Shown in pieces: positions 46,477 through 56,636 of a DNA stretch of 64,000 nucleotides (positions are counted from its first letter, which is position 1; the number at the start of each line of letters is the position of its first letter). The stretch covers positions 248,001 to 312,000 of the forward strand of contig NZ_CP114783.1 in assembly GCF_027359595.1 (NCBI RefSeq), given 5' to 3'. The DNA comes from Prochlorococcus marinus str. MIT 0912. GTDB lineage: Bacteria > Cyanobacteriota > Cyanobacteriia > PCC-6307 > Cyanobiaceae. The position numbers and the translations under genes are program-made. The notes below the pieces were generated by a model that did no database searches, was not told the origin of the DNA, and was given only the letters and a program-made list of their open reading frames with translations.

Positions 46477-47023
46477 ATATTTTCTTTTGTTTAATTAGCT
46501 CTTCTAAAACTTCTTGAGCATGTCCTACGGGTCTTACTCCTATCCATTTATATACAACTATACCCTTTGGATTTATTATAAATGTATTTCTTTTTGAATA
46601 GGGATCTAACCACGAATCATATGATTTACTTATTTCTCCTGTTGTATCTGAAAGTAGGGTGTATCCAAGTTTTGCGGATGTACAAAATGATTCATGTTCT
46701 TCTTCATTGTCAGCGGAGATTCCAACTATGAAGGAATTAAGTTTTTTAAACTTAGAAAGATTATCTTGAAATGCTTTGGCTTGTAATGTACAACCACTTG
46801 AGAAGTCCTTAGGATAAAAATATAAAATTAACCATTTTCCTGAAAAATCATCTAGTGACCATTCCTTTTGATTCGGCTTGCTTTTGTTGAAACCATTTAA
46901 TAAAAAATCAGGTGCTTTTTTACCAAGCCTAACGGAATTTAAACTTGCAAATAATCTTGAAGGTTTAACAAATAAAATACTAGAAAATAAAATAAAAGAT
47001 TTTATAAATTTTTGTCTTTTCAC
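46469..47023 (-). CDS. Exported peroxiredoxin, PrxQ/BCP-like, lacking the close resolving cysteine
   Basis: A hydrophobic N terminus (FIKSFILFSSILFVKPSR) looks like a signal or anchor peptide. The thioredoxin-fold domain has LGKKAPDFLL, WLILYFYPKDFSSGCTLQA with peroxidatic C78, and ISADNEEEHESF. The usual second cysteine five residues after the first is absent (CTLQAKA); the only other one is C114. It may therefore use C114 or an outside thiol. Likely acts in the lumen or periplasm. Confidence 0.85.
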   Translation of the reverse strand: MKRQKFIKSFILFSSILFVKPSRLFASLNSVRLGKKAPDFLLNGFNKSKPNQKEWSLDDFSGKWLILYFYPKDFSSGCTLQAKAFQDNLSKFKKLNSFIVGISADNEEEHESFCTSAKLGYTLLSDTTGEISKSYDSWLDPYSKRNTFIINPKGIVVYKWIGVRPVGHAQEVLEELIKQKKIYA

Positions 47024-47041
47024 TTGATTAACACATCAAAT

Positions 47042-47278
47042 TTAAAGTTTGTTCAAATCTACCCCTAAAGATTTGGCATACTTTCCTAATCCCTTCTTCT
47101 GAATAGTTTTTAGTGCTCTTGTCGTTACTCTTATATTGATCCATTTGTTTTCTTCTTCCCACCATAATCTTCGCTGCTGCAAATTTGCTTGCTGCAATTT
47201 TTTGGTTCTAATATGGGAATGGCTGACTGACATTCCGTTGTTAGCTCGTGTACCTGTAAGTTGGCAAACCCTAGACAT
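47042..47278 (-). CDS. rpmB: 50S ribosomal protein L28
   Basis: 78 residues: [59 protein letters not shown]. Complete L28 of the plastid/cyanobacterial length. It sits between htpG and the peroxiredoxin, same strand. Confidence 0.96.
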   Translation of the reverse strand: MSRVCQLTGTRANNGMSVSHSHIRTKKLQQANLQQRRLWWEEENKWINIRVTTRALKTIQKKGLGKYAKSLGVDLNKL

Positions 47279-47323
47279 TTTTCAAACTTAATCGTTTATT
47301 TATTCTATCAAATGAGGTTGAGA

Positions 47324-49228
47324 TTAAACGAATTTTTGCATTAATTTCCCTAGGACCTCAGCATTCCTAGCTTGAAATGCTGCGATATCTTTATTCTCGA
47401 GACCTCCAATTGACAGTTTTGCCATCTCATAAACATGGATAGAGATGTCACTGGCTAATTGACCTTCCTCTGATTTGCTAGATCCTTCAACAACTATTGG
47501 GTTGGAATTTAACTTTAGTAATCCTTGAATAAGTGGATGGTTTGAGTTGATGATTAAATTATGATATTCAGGTAGACCAGGAAGTTTCTGTTCCATTAAT
47601 GCTGTTATATCATTAATTCTTCTCATTTGTTCTGGTAATAAAATTAATGAAGGCGGAGAATTTTCACCTTTAAGGCTCTGCACTTGCACGGTCACTTTCT
47701 CATTGTTTAGAGCTGAACTAATCATCTTTTTAAGTGTTTCTGACTTTGTATTTCCATCTTTATCTGCTATTTCAGGCGAATCATCTTTAATACTTTCATC
47801 TAGTTCTGAGTCAACTCTGACAAAATTTATTTCTTTATTTTTTTCTTCTAACCAAGGAATAAATTGGGTGTCAATAACAGTATCAAGTTTTAAAACTTCT
47901 TTGCCTTGCGAAGTCCACATATTGAGCGCTGTTGATTGAGAGACTTCATCCGTTGAATATAAAACCTTTTTCTTCTCATCAGTCAGCCTATTCTTATAAC
48001 TATCAAGGGTGGTAAAAGTCTTTGATCCAGATTTGATTAGTTCATTAGTATCTTCATTATCTGCTGAAGTGTTTTTTGTTGTTGAATATAAAATTATCTC
48101 TTTTACTTGCTCGGCAAATTTCTCATCTTCCATTGCACCTATCTTTATAAAGGGTGATATCGAGTCCCAAATATCTGCATAAAATTGGGTTTCATCTTTC
48201 TTTAATGTCTTAAGCTTATCGGCTAACTTCTTTGCAATAAAGTTACCTATAGATTTAACTCTTCTGTCTGATTGTAATGCGCTTCTGCTGACATTTAAGG
48301 GAATATCTGGTGAATCTATTACTCCCCTCAAAGGTAACAAGTATCTAGGAACAATTTCTTTAATTGAGTCGCTAACAAATACCTGATTACAGAATAGTTT
48401 GATTTCACCACTTTCCCAATCGGCTCTTCCACTTATTTTTGGAAAGTATAATATCCCTTGCAAATTATATGGATAGTCAGTGTTTAAGTGAACCCATAAA
48501 AGCGGATCGCCTTGAAATGGGTATAGATATTTATATAGTTCAATATAATCTTCGTCTTTAAGATTTTGTTTGCTTTCTCTCCATGGTGGATTCATTTTGT
48601 TGATAACTTCTTCTTCAAGCGAGATTTCAATAGGCATGAAATCACAATATTTTTTTATTAATGTTTTAATCCTGCTTGGTTCAATGTATTCAATTTCTTC
48701 TTCCATTAAATGTAATATTATATCAGTACCTATTTCTTCTTTATCTGATTCATCAAGTGAATATTGAGGTGAACCATTACATTTCCATTTAATAGCTTGT
48801 GAATCATTCCTTGCTGATTTAGTTATTATTTCAACTTCTTCTGCGACCATAAAACTTGAATAAAAACCAAGTCCAAAATGACCTATAAATCCATCATCCG
48901 GCTGTTTATATTTTTCAAGAAATTCTTCTGCACTTGAGAATGCTACTTGATTAATATATTTCTTAATTTCTTCACTTGTCATTCCTATTCCATTGTCACT
49001 AATAGTCAATGACTTTTTATCTCTGTCAATTGAGATTTTAATTTTTTCATCTTCAGCTGAGACACAATCTCCAGCAAAGGCGGCCATTTTCCTTTTCTTG
49101 ATTGCATCTACGGAATTACTTATAAGCTCTCTAATGAAAATTTCATGATCTGAGTAGACTGCTTTTTTTATTATTGGAAATATATTTTCTGTGTGAATAA
49201 GAATAGTTCCTTCTTCTTTAACAGGCAT
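47324..49228 (-). CDS. htpG: Chaperone HtpG (Hsp90)
   Basis: An Hsp90-family chaperone. GHKL ATPase motifs are in order: EIFIRELISNSVDAI, ISDNGIGMT and GHFGLGFYSSFM. The middle and C-terminal dimerisation domains complete its 634 residues. In cyanobacteria it is linked to heat and light stress. The 129-base upstream gap shows no clear heat-shock element. Confidence 0.96.
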   Translation of the reverse strand: MPVKEEGTILIHTENIFPIIKKAVYSDHEIFIRELISNSVDAIKKRKMAAFAGDCVSAEDEKIKISIDRDKKSLTISDNGIGMTSEEIKKYINQVAFSSAEEFLEKYKQPDDGFIGHFGLGFYSSFMVAEEVEIITKSARNDSQAIKWKCNGSPQYSLDESDKEEIGTDIILHLMEEEIEYIEPSRIKTLIKKYCDFMPIEISLEEEVINKMNPPWRESKQNLKDEDYIELYKYLYPFQGDPLLWVHLNTDYPYNLQGILYFPKISGRADWESGEIKLFCNQVFVSDSIKEIVPRYLLPLRGVIDSPDIPLNVSRSALQSDRRVKSIGNFIAKKLADKLKTLKKDETQFYADIWDSISPFIKIGAMEDEKFAEQVKEIILYSTTKNTSADNEDTNELIKSGSKTFTTLDSYKNRLTDEKKKVLYSTDEVSQSTALNMWTSQGKEVLKLDTVIDTQFIPWLEEKNKEINFVRVDSELDESIKDDSPEIADKDGNTKSETLKKMISSALNNEKVTVQVQSLKGENSPPSLILLPEQMRRINDITALMEQKLPGLPEYHNLIINSNHPLIQGLLKLNSNPIVVEGSSKSEEGQLASDISIHVYEMAKLSIGGLENKDIAAFQARNAEVLGKLMQKFV

Positions 49229-49357
49229 GACTTATAAAATTTTTATTATCATAGCGATACTAATTTCTATTTAGGCGTTAAAACCAAAAGTATTATTGAT
49301 TACAGCTCATTAGTTTTCGATCCCTGACAATTATTAAAAAGATATAGTTGAATTATA

Positions 49358-50533
49358 TCAATCTATCCATTCAATTTTTGTGCATCTATTGGATTTTAAA
49401 AGTTGATTTGTTGCATCATTTGTCTTTAGAGGTTCATGTGAAATTACAGAAATAATTCCCTTGTTGTGCCATTCCTTTTGTTGCTTTAATGCTTTATATA
49501 AACTTGCACTTTTTTTGTATGCGATTAAGACTTTTTCATTATTACTTTTCACTTCATCGATTGAGGAGGTTAATTCCCTGATTTTATCAATGCTAATACT
49601 AAATCCAATTCCAAAGCAATTATGATCGCTAGAACTAAATTTCTTTACTAAATCATCATATCTACCGCCTTTAGCAATGATAACAGGAGCGCTTGGGGAT
49701 GAAGAAACAAGTGAAAAGGTTAAACCACTATATAATTTATATTTAGTCCCTAATGTAGGGTCTAGTTGTACTTCTATCCCCTTCTCTTTAGCTAATGGTT
49801 CAATAATAGTAAACAATTCCTTTAGGTTTTCAATGTAAGAATTGGATCCATAGATATTTTTAAGATCGGTTAAAATATTTTCTGGTTTTCCTCTCATATT
49901 CATGATCTTTTTTATAAACATCCTTTGTTCATCATTTACATCTATTTCACTCAATGCTATGTAATCAAGATCGCAGAGGATATTTTTTATTTGGTCTATT
50001 CTGGTTGAATCAAATGAGCTTAAAATAAGTTCCAATAGATAGGTATTACCAATAAGCAATGTCATTGTATATTCCTGATCAATTTCAATTGTTTTTAATG
50101 ATTCAATCAGTAAAGATAGAAGTTCAATTTCTGCATTAATAGCTTTAGTTCCTATTAATTCCACTCCGCTTTGGAATGACTCCTCGATATCAATACCACC
50201 ATCAATGCTTTCATTGCATTTAAATGAAGTACCTGTCGACCAAAAACGAAGTGGCCTTTCATATTCATTAAATCTAGTTGAAGCAGCGCGAACAATTGAC
50301 GCTGTTATTTCAGGTCTTAATCCAAGAGGTTCATCAGAGACGATTTTTAGTATTTCATTGTTTGAAATACCACCAGCTGCCATAAGTGTATCTAGACGTT
50401 CAATATGTGGTGGTGATATTCGCTCATAACCCCATAGTTGATATAAAGATGAAAGTTTTGATCCAATGTGATGGTTCTTTCTTACTTGCTGAGGATTTAA
50501 GTCGCGCGCACCCGAGGCAGGTTGCAATGTCAT
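49358..50533 (-). CDS. hisZ: ATP phosphoribosyltransferase regulatory subunit HisZ
   Basis: A histidyl-tRNA-synthetase-like protein that activates the short form of HisG in histidine synthesis. ARDLNPQQVRKNHHIGSKLS opens the class II-like fold; LRPEITASIVRAA and AKGGRYDDLVKKFSS follow. The C-terminal anticodon-binding domain of true HisRS is missing and the length (391) fits HisZ. suhB-like gene upstream on the same strand. Confidence 0.9.
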   Translation of the reverse strand: MTLQPASGARDLNPQQVRKNHHIGSKLSSLYQLWGYERISPPHIERLDTLMAAGGISNNEILKIVSDEPLGLRPEITASIVRAASTRFNEYERPLRFWSTGTSFKCNESIDGGIDIEESFQSGVELIGTKAINAEIELLSLLIESLKTIEIDQEYTMTLLIGNTYLLELILSSFDSTRIDQIKNILCDLDYIALSEIDVNDEQRMFIKKIMNMRGKPENILTDLKNIYGSNSYIENLKELFTIIEPLAKEKGIEVQLDPTLGTKYKLYSGLTFSLVSSSPSAPVIIAKGGRYDDLVKKFSSSDHNCFGIGFSISIDKIRELTSSIDEVKSNNEKVLIAYKKSASLYKALKQQKEWHNKGIISVISHEPLKTNDATNQLLKSNRCTKIEWID

Positions 50534-50575
50534 TATTTGAATCTTTTTATTACTTAAGGATCACATAAATTAGGA

Positions 50576-51442
50576 CTATTTTCCACCATAAGAGTTAGGA
50601 CTTAATGGTCTAATTTTCTTAAGTTCTTTAATGAGCTCATTTTGGATCTCTTGATTACAAGCAAGGATTCTGCCGGTATTCAGTTCAAAATCTCCTGAAG
50701 GATAATTTGAAACTATTCCACCTGCCATTTCAACTAGTGGTACTCCTGCTGCCATATCCCATTTTGCAAGTCCGCGTTCCCAAAAACCATCGACTTTGCC
50801 TGAGGCCACAAATGCTAAATCTACCGCGGCGGCACCTCCTCTTCTGACGCCATGGGTGCGATGTGTTAGCCAACAAAATTCTGAATAATTATTATCTAAT
50901 ACTTCTCGTCTGTCATACGCGAAGCCAGTAACTAAGAGTGAATCAGATAATGAATTTGTTTCTGTGACATTTATTTTCTCGCCATTACAAAATGATCCAT
51001 GCTCTGGAGAGGCATAATAAATTTCATTTAAAGAAGGAACTGATATTGCTCCTAAAATTGGATTGCTATTCCAAATTAAACCTATAGAAGTTGCAAAAAA
51101 TGGATATCCATGGGCATAGTTTGTTGTTCCATCAAGAGGGTCAATACACCATTTTAATTCTCCATTTTTTAACTTATGTCCACTTTCTTCAGCAAGAATA
51201 GAAATGTTAGGAGTCTCTTTTTCTAAATAATCGATTATTATTTTTTCACATTCTATATCTGCATTAGTAACAAGATCACCAGCAGTTCCCTTGCATTTTA
51301 TTGTTTTAATTCTTCCATAATTATTCATTAGCGATGCTCCGCCTATTTCTGCGGCATGCTTTGCAATATCCAATAATTTATTAATTTCATGTTTTGATAG
51401 CCCTGAATTAAAGGCTGCGGTTTTACATGAAGGTATAATCAT
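50576..51442 (-). CDS. Inositol monophosphatase family protein
   Basis: A Mg-dependent phosphatase with both signatures: LAEESGHKL plus CIDPLDGTTNYAHGYPFFA, and ERGLAKWDMAAGVPLVEMAG. 288 residues. Substrate could be inositol-1-phosphate, histidinol-phosphate or another sugar phosphate. The neighbouring hisZ makes a histidinol-phosphatase role worth considering, but sequence alone does not decide. Confidence 0.88.
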   Translation of the reverse strand: MIIPSCKTAAFNSGLSKHEINKLLDIAKHAAEIGGASLMNNYGRIKTIKCKGTAGDLVTNADIECEKIIIDYLEKETPNISILAEESGHKLKNGELKWCIDPLDGTTNYAHGYPFFATSIGLIWNSNPILGAISVPSLNEIYYASPEHGSFCNGEKINVTETNSLSDSLLVTGFAYDRREVLDNNYSEFCWLTHRTHGVRRGGAAAVDLAFVASGKVDGFWERGLAKWDMAAGVPLVEMAGGIVSNYPSGDFELNTGRILACNQEIQNELIKELKKIRPLSPNSYGGK

Positions 51443-51656
51443 AACTTTTTTTTATTTATATTAATCGTCTATAATTAGAAGATTATAATTATCTGTAAAT
51501 CAATTTATTCTCGTTAATAAATTAATGAATACTAGTACCATGTTTTTCATAAAAAGAATTAATAAATAAATCCGACATTTAAAATATTAACAAGAGCTCT
51601 CTTGTGGTATATATTTAAATCTAGCAATTGAAAAAGGATTTCATTGCTGGATTTAA

Positions 51657-51743
51657 GGAGAGGTGGCCGAGTGGTTGAAGGCGCAGCACTGGAAATGCTG
51701 TATAGGGGCAACCTTATCGAGGGTTCGAATCCCTCTCTCTCCG
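51657..51743 (+). tRNA. tRNA-Ser(GGA)
   Basis: Acceptor GGAGAGG pairs with TCTCTCC (one G-U), discriminator G. Anticodon stem CAGCA/TGCTG with loop CTGGAAA gives anticodon GGA. A long variable arm (TATAGGGGCAACCTTATC) and T arm GAGGG TTCGAAT CCCTC confirm a class II tRNA-Ser. The preceding gap 51443-51656 holds an imperfect hairpin (51623-51648) and an inverted repeat (51590-51605) of unclear meaning. Confidence 0.96.
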
Positions 51744-51781
51744 TCCCTTAAGGTTTCTTTTGAATGATAAAGGTTTAGAGG

Positions 51782-52585
51782 TTATCCAAATTTCCCAGAG
51801 ATATAGTCTTGAGTTGATTTTTGCTTTGGTGAATTGAACATGTTTTTTGTTTTATCAAACTCAACTAAAAATCCTATTTTTCCACCTAAATTTTTTTCTT
51901 TTTTCTCTGTGTTGAAAAAAGCTGTGTAATCACTGACTCTATTAGCTTGTTGCATATTGTGCGTAACAATAATGATTGTAAAATTCTTCTTTAATTCATG
52001 AATTGTCTCTTCAATTTTTAATGTAGATAATGGATCAAGTGCTGAACATGGCTCATCCATTAAAATCACATCAGGTTCTATAGCAATTGTTCTTGCTATG
52101 CATAATCTTTGTTGTTGTCCGCCTGATAATGAATAGCCACTTTCGTTTAATTTATCCTTGCATTCATCCCACACAGCGGCCTTTGTAAGAGATTCTTCTA
52201 CTAATTGATCCATATTACCTTTATACCCATTTACTCTCGCACCAAAGGCAATATTTTCGTAAATACTTTTAGGGAATGGATTGGGCTGTTGAAATACCAT
52301 TCCAATTCTCCTTCGTACTTCAACTGGATCTATATCCTCTGCATATATATCTATACCTTCAAAAATAACACTTCCTGATAATTTACAATCTTCAATTAAA
52401 TCGTTCATTCGGTTGATTGCTCTGATAACGGTTGATTTTCCGCATCCTGATGGACCAATAAAAGATGTAACTTTATTCTTTTCAATATCACAAAAGACAT
52501 TTTTAACTGCAACTGAATTGCCATATGTAATTGATACATTATCTAGTGAGACTGAAGATGTAGGTTTTATATTTTTTTTATTCAT
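51782..52585 (-). CDS. pstB: Phosphate ABC transporter ATP-binding protein PstB
   Basis: Walker [10 protein letters not shown] (44-52), signature [15 protein letters not shown] and Walker [14 protein letters not shown] are intact. It drives high-affinity phosphate import through PstC-PstA. Last gene of the minus-strand pstC-pstA-pstB operon. Confidence 0.96.
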   Translation of the reverse strand: MNKKNIKPTSSVSLDNVSITYGNSVAVKNVFCDIEKNKVTSFIGPSGCGKSTVIRAINRMNDLIEDCKLSGSVIFEGIDIYAEDIDPVEVRRRIGMVFQQPNPFPKSIYENIAFGARVNGYKGNMDQLVEESLTKAAVWDECKDKLNESGYSLSGGQQQRLCIARTIAIEPDVILMDEPCSALDPLSTLKIEETIHELKKNFTIIIVTHNMQQANRVSDYTAFFNTEKKEKNLGGKIGFLVEFDKTKNMFNSPKQKSTQDYISGKFG

Positions 52586-52616
52586 TAGTTTATTTTATTG
52601 TTAGTTTTGCTCATAA

Positions 52617-53531
52617 TTATACTTTATTTTTTGAAAAAGAACCAAGTGTGCCTATCCATCTTGATAGGATATTAAGACTTAAAAGTACAACAACTAATAT
52701 GAATGATGCTGCCCATGCTAGTTGGTTTTGAGCTTCATATGGTTCAAGAGCGAAATTGTAGATTAACACTGATAATGAACCCATTTCATAGAAAAGATCA
52801 TCAAAACTTGTAATGTAGTAACGTGAGAAAAGAGCTGTAAATATTAATGGAGCTGTTTCTCCTGCTGCCCTAGCGAGTGCTAATAATACGCCTGTAGAAA
52901 TTGAACTAAATGCAGCTGGTAATGTGATATTTGTTATCATTGTGAATTTTGAGGCACCAACTCCAAATGCAGCTCTTCTCATGTCATTTGGTACTAATTT
53001 AAGTGCTTCATCAGTAGTTTTAATTATTGTTGGAAGCATTAAAATTGAAAGTGATATTCCGCCTGCAATACCGCTGAACATTGATCCAAATAATATTTTG
53101 GTAGAAACAATAATTGCATATATAAATACACCAGCAATTATAGAAGGAACCCCTGCAAGTACATTTGATCCAAACCTTATAAATTTTGCAAACTTTCCTG
53201 ATTTTGAATATTCAGCAAGATATATTCCACCTCCTACTCCAACAGGTATTGATATTATTGAAGCAATAACTGCCATTATAAAAGTTCCAGTTATTGCTGG
53301 TCCAATACCTCCCGCTGAGAGAAGATCGTCTCCTGGTGGCTCAGGTTCAAGAATTAAGGTATCTAAGTTTATATAACTTCCACCTTTTATTAATACATAG
53401 CTTATGACTAATATTAAAGGAAGTACAGAAATGATGGCAAAAAGAGCAGAAATAATAGTTAAGGCTTTGTTCCCAATATTTCTAGTTAGTGAGGGATTAT
53501 AAGTTAGAGATTTTTGTGAAGTGTAATTCAT
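52617..53531 (-). CDS. pstA: Phosphate ABC transporter permease PstA
   Basis: A six-helix permease (304 aa) with the coupling-helix EAA region around DEALKLVPNDMRRAAFGVGA. The start directly abuts the pstC stop. It pairs with PstC in the inner membrane. Confidence 0.95.
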   Translation of the reverse strand: MNYTSQKSLTYNPSLTRNIGNKALTIISALFAIISVLPLILVISYVLIKGGSYINLDTLILEPEPPGDDLLSAGGIGPAITGTFIMAVIASIISIPVGVGGGIYLAEYSKSGKFAKFIRFGSNVLAGVPSIIAGVFIYAIIVSTKILFGSMFSGIAGGISLSILMLPTIIKTTDEALKLVPNDMRRAAFGVGASKFTMITNITLPAAFSSISTGVLLALARAAGETAPLIFTALFSRYYITSFDDLFYEMGSLSVLIYNFALEPYEAQNQLAWAASFILVVVLLSLNILSRWIGTLGSFSKNKV

Positions 53532-54497
53532 TTATTGATATTTTAAGCTTAATTTCTTTACAATCCACTGGGCAAATACATTAACCAATAAGGTCAATAT
53601 CATTAGGATTAATGCTGCATACATTAGAGAAGAGACTTGGCTGCCATCTGCTTCACCAAATTGATTGGCAAGCATTGATGAAATTGTATAAGAAGGAGCA
53701 AATATTGACCAACTAAAGTTATTTGAATTGCCAATAATCATAGTAACTGCCATTGTCTCACCCATAGCTCTTCCTAGAGCAAGTAAAACTCCTCCTGTTA
53801 TCCCAGAAATTGCGGCTGGAATAATTACTTTAAAAATAGTCGTCCATCTTGACGCTCCAATTCCATAGGCAGCTTGCCTAAGTTTAGATGGAACTTGTTT
53901 TAGAGAATCTTTTGAAATCGATGTGATTATAGGTAGTATCATTATCACAAGTATTAATATTGCTGGCATCATTCCAGCGCCCAAAGGTTCGGTGCTGAAA
54001 AATGGGATAAATCCAAATAGTTCGTAGATTATCTTCAAAAATGGTCTAATAAAAGGTTCCATAATAAATACTGCCCATAGTCCTAAAACTACTGATGGAA
54101 TAGCAGCTAAAAGTTCAACCATTATTCCAATTACATTTCTTATATATTCGGGTATTATATTTTCAGTTATAAATATTGCAGTGCCGACGCCCAATGGAAT
54201 GGCAATTAATAATGAAGCAATCGATGTAAAAATGGTCCCATAAATAGCTGTGAATGCACCGTACTCATCTGTAACTGGATTCCATGCAGAGCTAAAAAGA
54301 AACCTCAGTCCATATCTTGAAATTGATTCAGTAGATTCATAGTAAACGACTGCAAATATGGAAAAAAGCACTACGGCTACCATTGAAGCCATGGCAACAA
54401 CAATATTTTTAAACCCAACATCTACCAACTTCTCTGAAGTTGCTCTTGTCCTCAATGAAAATTTAGATCTACTAGCTTTGTCCACACTCAAAAGCAT
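53532..54497 (-). CDS. pstC: Phosphate ABC transporter permease PstC
   Basis: A six-helix permease (321 aa) with KDSLKQVPSKLRQAAYGIGA as the EAA loop and LLALGRAMGETMAVTMIIGN. First gene of the operon. pstS is not present here, although the divergent upstream gene is dnaK3. TTAA-rich sequence upstream gives only a weak, non-canonical match to tandem Pho-box repeats. Confidence 0.95.
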   Translation of the reverse strand: MLLSVDKASRSKFSLRTRATSEKLVDVGFKNIVVAMASMVAVVLFSIFAVVYYESTESISRYGLRFLFSSAWNPVTDEYGAFTAIYGTIFTSIASLLIAIPLGVGTAIFITENIIPEYIRNVIGIMVELLAAIPSVVLGLWAVFIMEPFIRPFLKIIYELFGFIPFFSTEPLGAGMMPAILILVIMILPIITSISKDSLKQVPSKLRQAAYGIGASRWTTIFKVIIPAAISGITGGVLLALGRAMGETMAVTMIIGNSNNFSWSIFAPSYTISSMLANQFGEADGSQVSSLMYAALILMILTLLVNVFAQWIVKKLSLKYQ

Positions 54498-54568
54498 TTA
54501 CTTTATGAATCTATATCCAATCTCAAATTTTTCACTAAGATAGTGTTAATGATTGGCTTTAAGTGTTG

Positions 54569-54598
54569 AAGGGTACATAATAAGTATTGAATACCCTT
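54569..54598. promoter_or_regulatory. Inverted repeat between pstC and dnaK3
   Basis: AAGGGTA (54569-54575) and TACCCTT (54592-54598) flank 16 bases that contain an inner AATA-AG-TATT dyad. It lies in the divergent promoter region, 37 bases before dnaK3 and about 70 before pstC. It is not a CIRCE element. It could be an operator; no T-tract follows it. Confidence 0.35.
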
Positions 54599-54635
54599 AA
54601 ATGCTAGTTACTGTAGGGATTAATTAAGTATTGCC

Positions 54636-56636
54636 ATGGGGAGAATAGTTGGCATTGACTTGGGAACGACTAATTCCGTTGTAGCGGTTTTGGAGGCTGG
54701 TAGGCCAGTTGTTATTTCTAGTGCTGAAGGAGCTAGAACTACTCCATCAGTCGTTGGCTTTACAAAGGAATCTGAATTGTTGGTGGGCCAGTTAGCAAGA
54801 AGACAATTAGTTCTTAATCCAAAAAATACTTTTTCAAATCTAAAAAGATTTGTTGGTCGAGCATGGGATGAGCTTGAAGAGACAAGCCTCTCAGTTCCTT
54901 ATAGCGTTCGCTCAAATGATCAGGGCAATGTTCGGATAACCTCTCCAGTAACAAAAAGAGAATATGCCCCCGAAGAATTGATTGGAAATATTATTAGGAA
55001 GTTAATAGATGATGCCGAAACCTATTTGGGTGAAAATGTTGATTCCGCTGTAATCACAGTTCCAGCTTATTTCAACGATTCACAAAGACAAGCGACTCGT
55101 GATGCTGCCATTTTGGCTGGTATAAATGTTGAAAGGATTTTGAATGAACCTACCTCTGCAGCACTTGCTTATGGTTTTGATAAAAGTTCTTCTCGAAAAG
55201 TATTGGTTTTTGATTTAGGTGGTGGAACATTTGACGTTTCTTTAATGTCTATTTCCAATGGCGTTTTTGATGTCAAAGCAACTTCTGGTGACACACAATT
55301 GGGCGGTAATGATTTTGATCAAAGAATTGTTGATTGGCTCGCTGAAGATTTTTTAGAAAAAAATAAAATAGACTTAAGAAGAGATAGGCAATCTTTACAA
55401 AGATTAACTGAAGCGGCTGAGAAAGCTAAACAAGAACTTTCTGGTGTTCAATCCACTCCAATATCACTTCCTTTTATTTCTACAGGCAAAGATGGTCCAT
55501 TACATATAGAGACGACTCTTACTAGAAAAATGTATGAGAGTCTTTGCAATGATCTTTTAGATAGATTATTTGATCCTGTTAATACAGTTATTGATGATTC
55601 AGGTTGGAATCCTGAGGAAATTGATGAAGTAGTTCTTGTAGGAGGTAGTACACGTATGCCAATGATAAAACAATTAGTTAAAACATTAGTTCCAAATCCC
55701 CCTTGTCAATCTGTTAACCCTGATGAGGTGGTAGCTATTGGTGCTGCAATTCAAGGAGGGATTTTATCTGGAGAGTTGAGAGATCTTTTGTTAAATGATG
55801 TCACACCTCTTTCACTTGGACTTGAAACTGTTGGGGGTTTAATGAAAGTTCTAATTCCTCGAAACACCTCAATACCAGTTAGACAATCAGACGTGTTTAG
55901 TACATCATCTTCGAATCAATCATCTGTAGAAATACATATATGGCAAGGGGAGAGACAGATGGCTTCAGACAACAAATCATTGGGTAAATTTAGATTATCT
56001 GGTATTCCTCCTGCCCCAAGAGGAGTTCCTCAAGTCCAGGTAGCTTTTGATATTGATGCAAATGGTTTATTAGAAGTCAGTGCAACTGACAGAACCACTG
56101 GAAGAAAACAGTCTGTAAGTGTTACTGGAGGTTCAAACTTGAATCAAAATGAAGTTAATAAATTGATTGAGGAATCCAAAATAAAAGCATCTGAAGATAG
56201 AAAAAAACGTGCTTCTATCGATCAGAAAAATAATGCTTTAACACTTGTTGCACAAGCCGAGAGGAGACTAAGAGATGCTTCGCTCGAGTTAGGTCCCTAT
56301 GGCGCGGAAAGACAACAAAGGTCTGTGGAAGTAGCGATGAGAGACGTTGAAGATATGCTTCAAGATAATGATTTGCAAGAACTTGAATATGCTGTTGCAT
56401 CTCTCCAGGAGGCATTATTTGGTTTGAATCGTCGCTTGTCAGCAGAGAGAAAAACAGATTCTAATCCCATTCAAGGTTTGAAAAATACTTTTGGATCTTT
56501 AAAGGACGAATTGTTCTCTGACGATTACTGGGATGATGATCCTTGGGACTATTCACAAAGAGGGCAAAATAGAAATGTCGATAATAATTATGGGAGAAGG
56601 GATATAGATCCTTGGGATAATGACTACTACCGTTGA
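54636..56636 (+). CDS. dnaK3: Hsp70 chaperone, DnaK3-type
   Basis: Opens GRIVGIDLGTTNSVVAVLEA and carries the Hsp70 signatures VFDLGGGTFDVSL and VVLVGGSTRMPMIKQLV. After the substrate-binding domain comes ERRLRDASLELGPYGAERQQ and a Trp/Asp-rich tail (SDDYWDDDPWDYSQRG; DPWDNDYYR) instead of the EEVD-like end of DnaK2. That tail is the DnaK3 type, linked to thylakoid membranes in other cyanobacteria. The next gene, a J-protein, overlaps by 17 bases. Confidence 0.9.
   Translation: MGRIVGIDLGTTNSVVAVLEAGRPVVISSAEGARTTPSVVGFTKESELLVGQLARRQLVLNPKNTFSNLKRFVGRAWDELEETSLSVPYSVRSNDQGNVRITSPVTKREYAPEELIGNIIRKLIDDAETYLGENVDSAVITVPAYFNDSQRQATRDAAILAGINVERILNEPTSAALAYGFDKSSSRKVLVFDLGGGTFDVSLMSISNGVFDVKATSGDTQLGGNDFDQRIVDWLAEDFLEKNKIDLRRDRQSLQRLTEAAEKAKQELSGVQSTPISLPFISTGKDGPLHIETTLTRKMYESLCNDLLDRLFDPVNTVIDDSGWNPEEIDEVVLVGGSTRMPMIKQLVKTLVPNPPCQSVNPDEVVAIGAAIQGGILSGELRDLLLNDVTPLSLGLETVGGLMKVLIPRNTSIPVRQSDVFSTSSSNQSSVEIHIWQGERQMASDNKSLGKFRLSGIPPAPRGVPQVQVAFDIDANGLLEVSATDRTTGRKQSVSVTGGSNLNQNEVNKLIEESKIKASEDRKKRASIDQKNNALTLVAQAERRLRDASLELGPYGAERQQRSVEVAMRDVEDMLQDNDLQELEYAVASLQEALFGLNRRLSAERKTDSNPIQGLKNTFGSLKDELFSDDYWDDDPWDYSQRGQNRNVDNNYGRRDIDPWDNDYYR

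Noticed and set aside
51590-51605. Inverted repeat ACAAGAG/CTCTTGT before tRNA-Ser as an attachment site
   Set aside because: No integrase, no repeated tRNA 3' end and no foreign-looking segment is present, so an att site is unsupported.
54498-54635. Canonical Pho box upstream of pstC
   Set aside because: TTAA-containing stretches occur but not as tandem 8-base repeats at regular 11-base spacing with the expected C residues; not enough to call.
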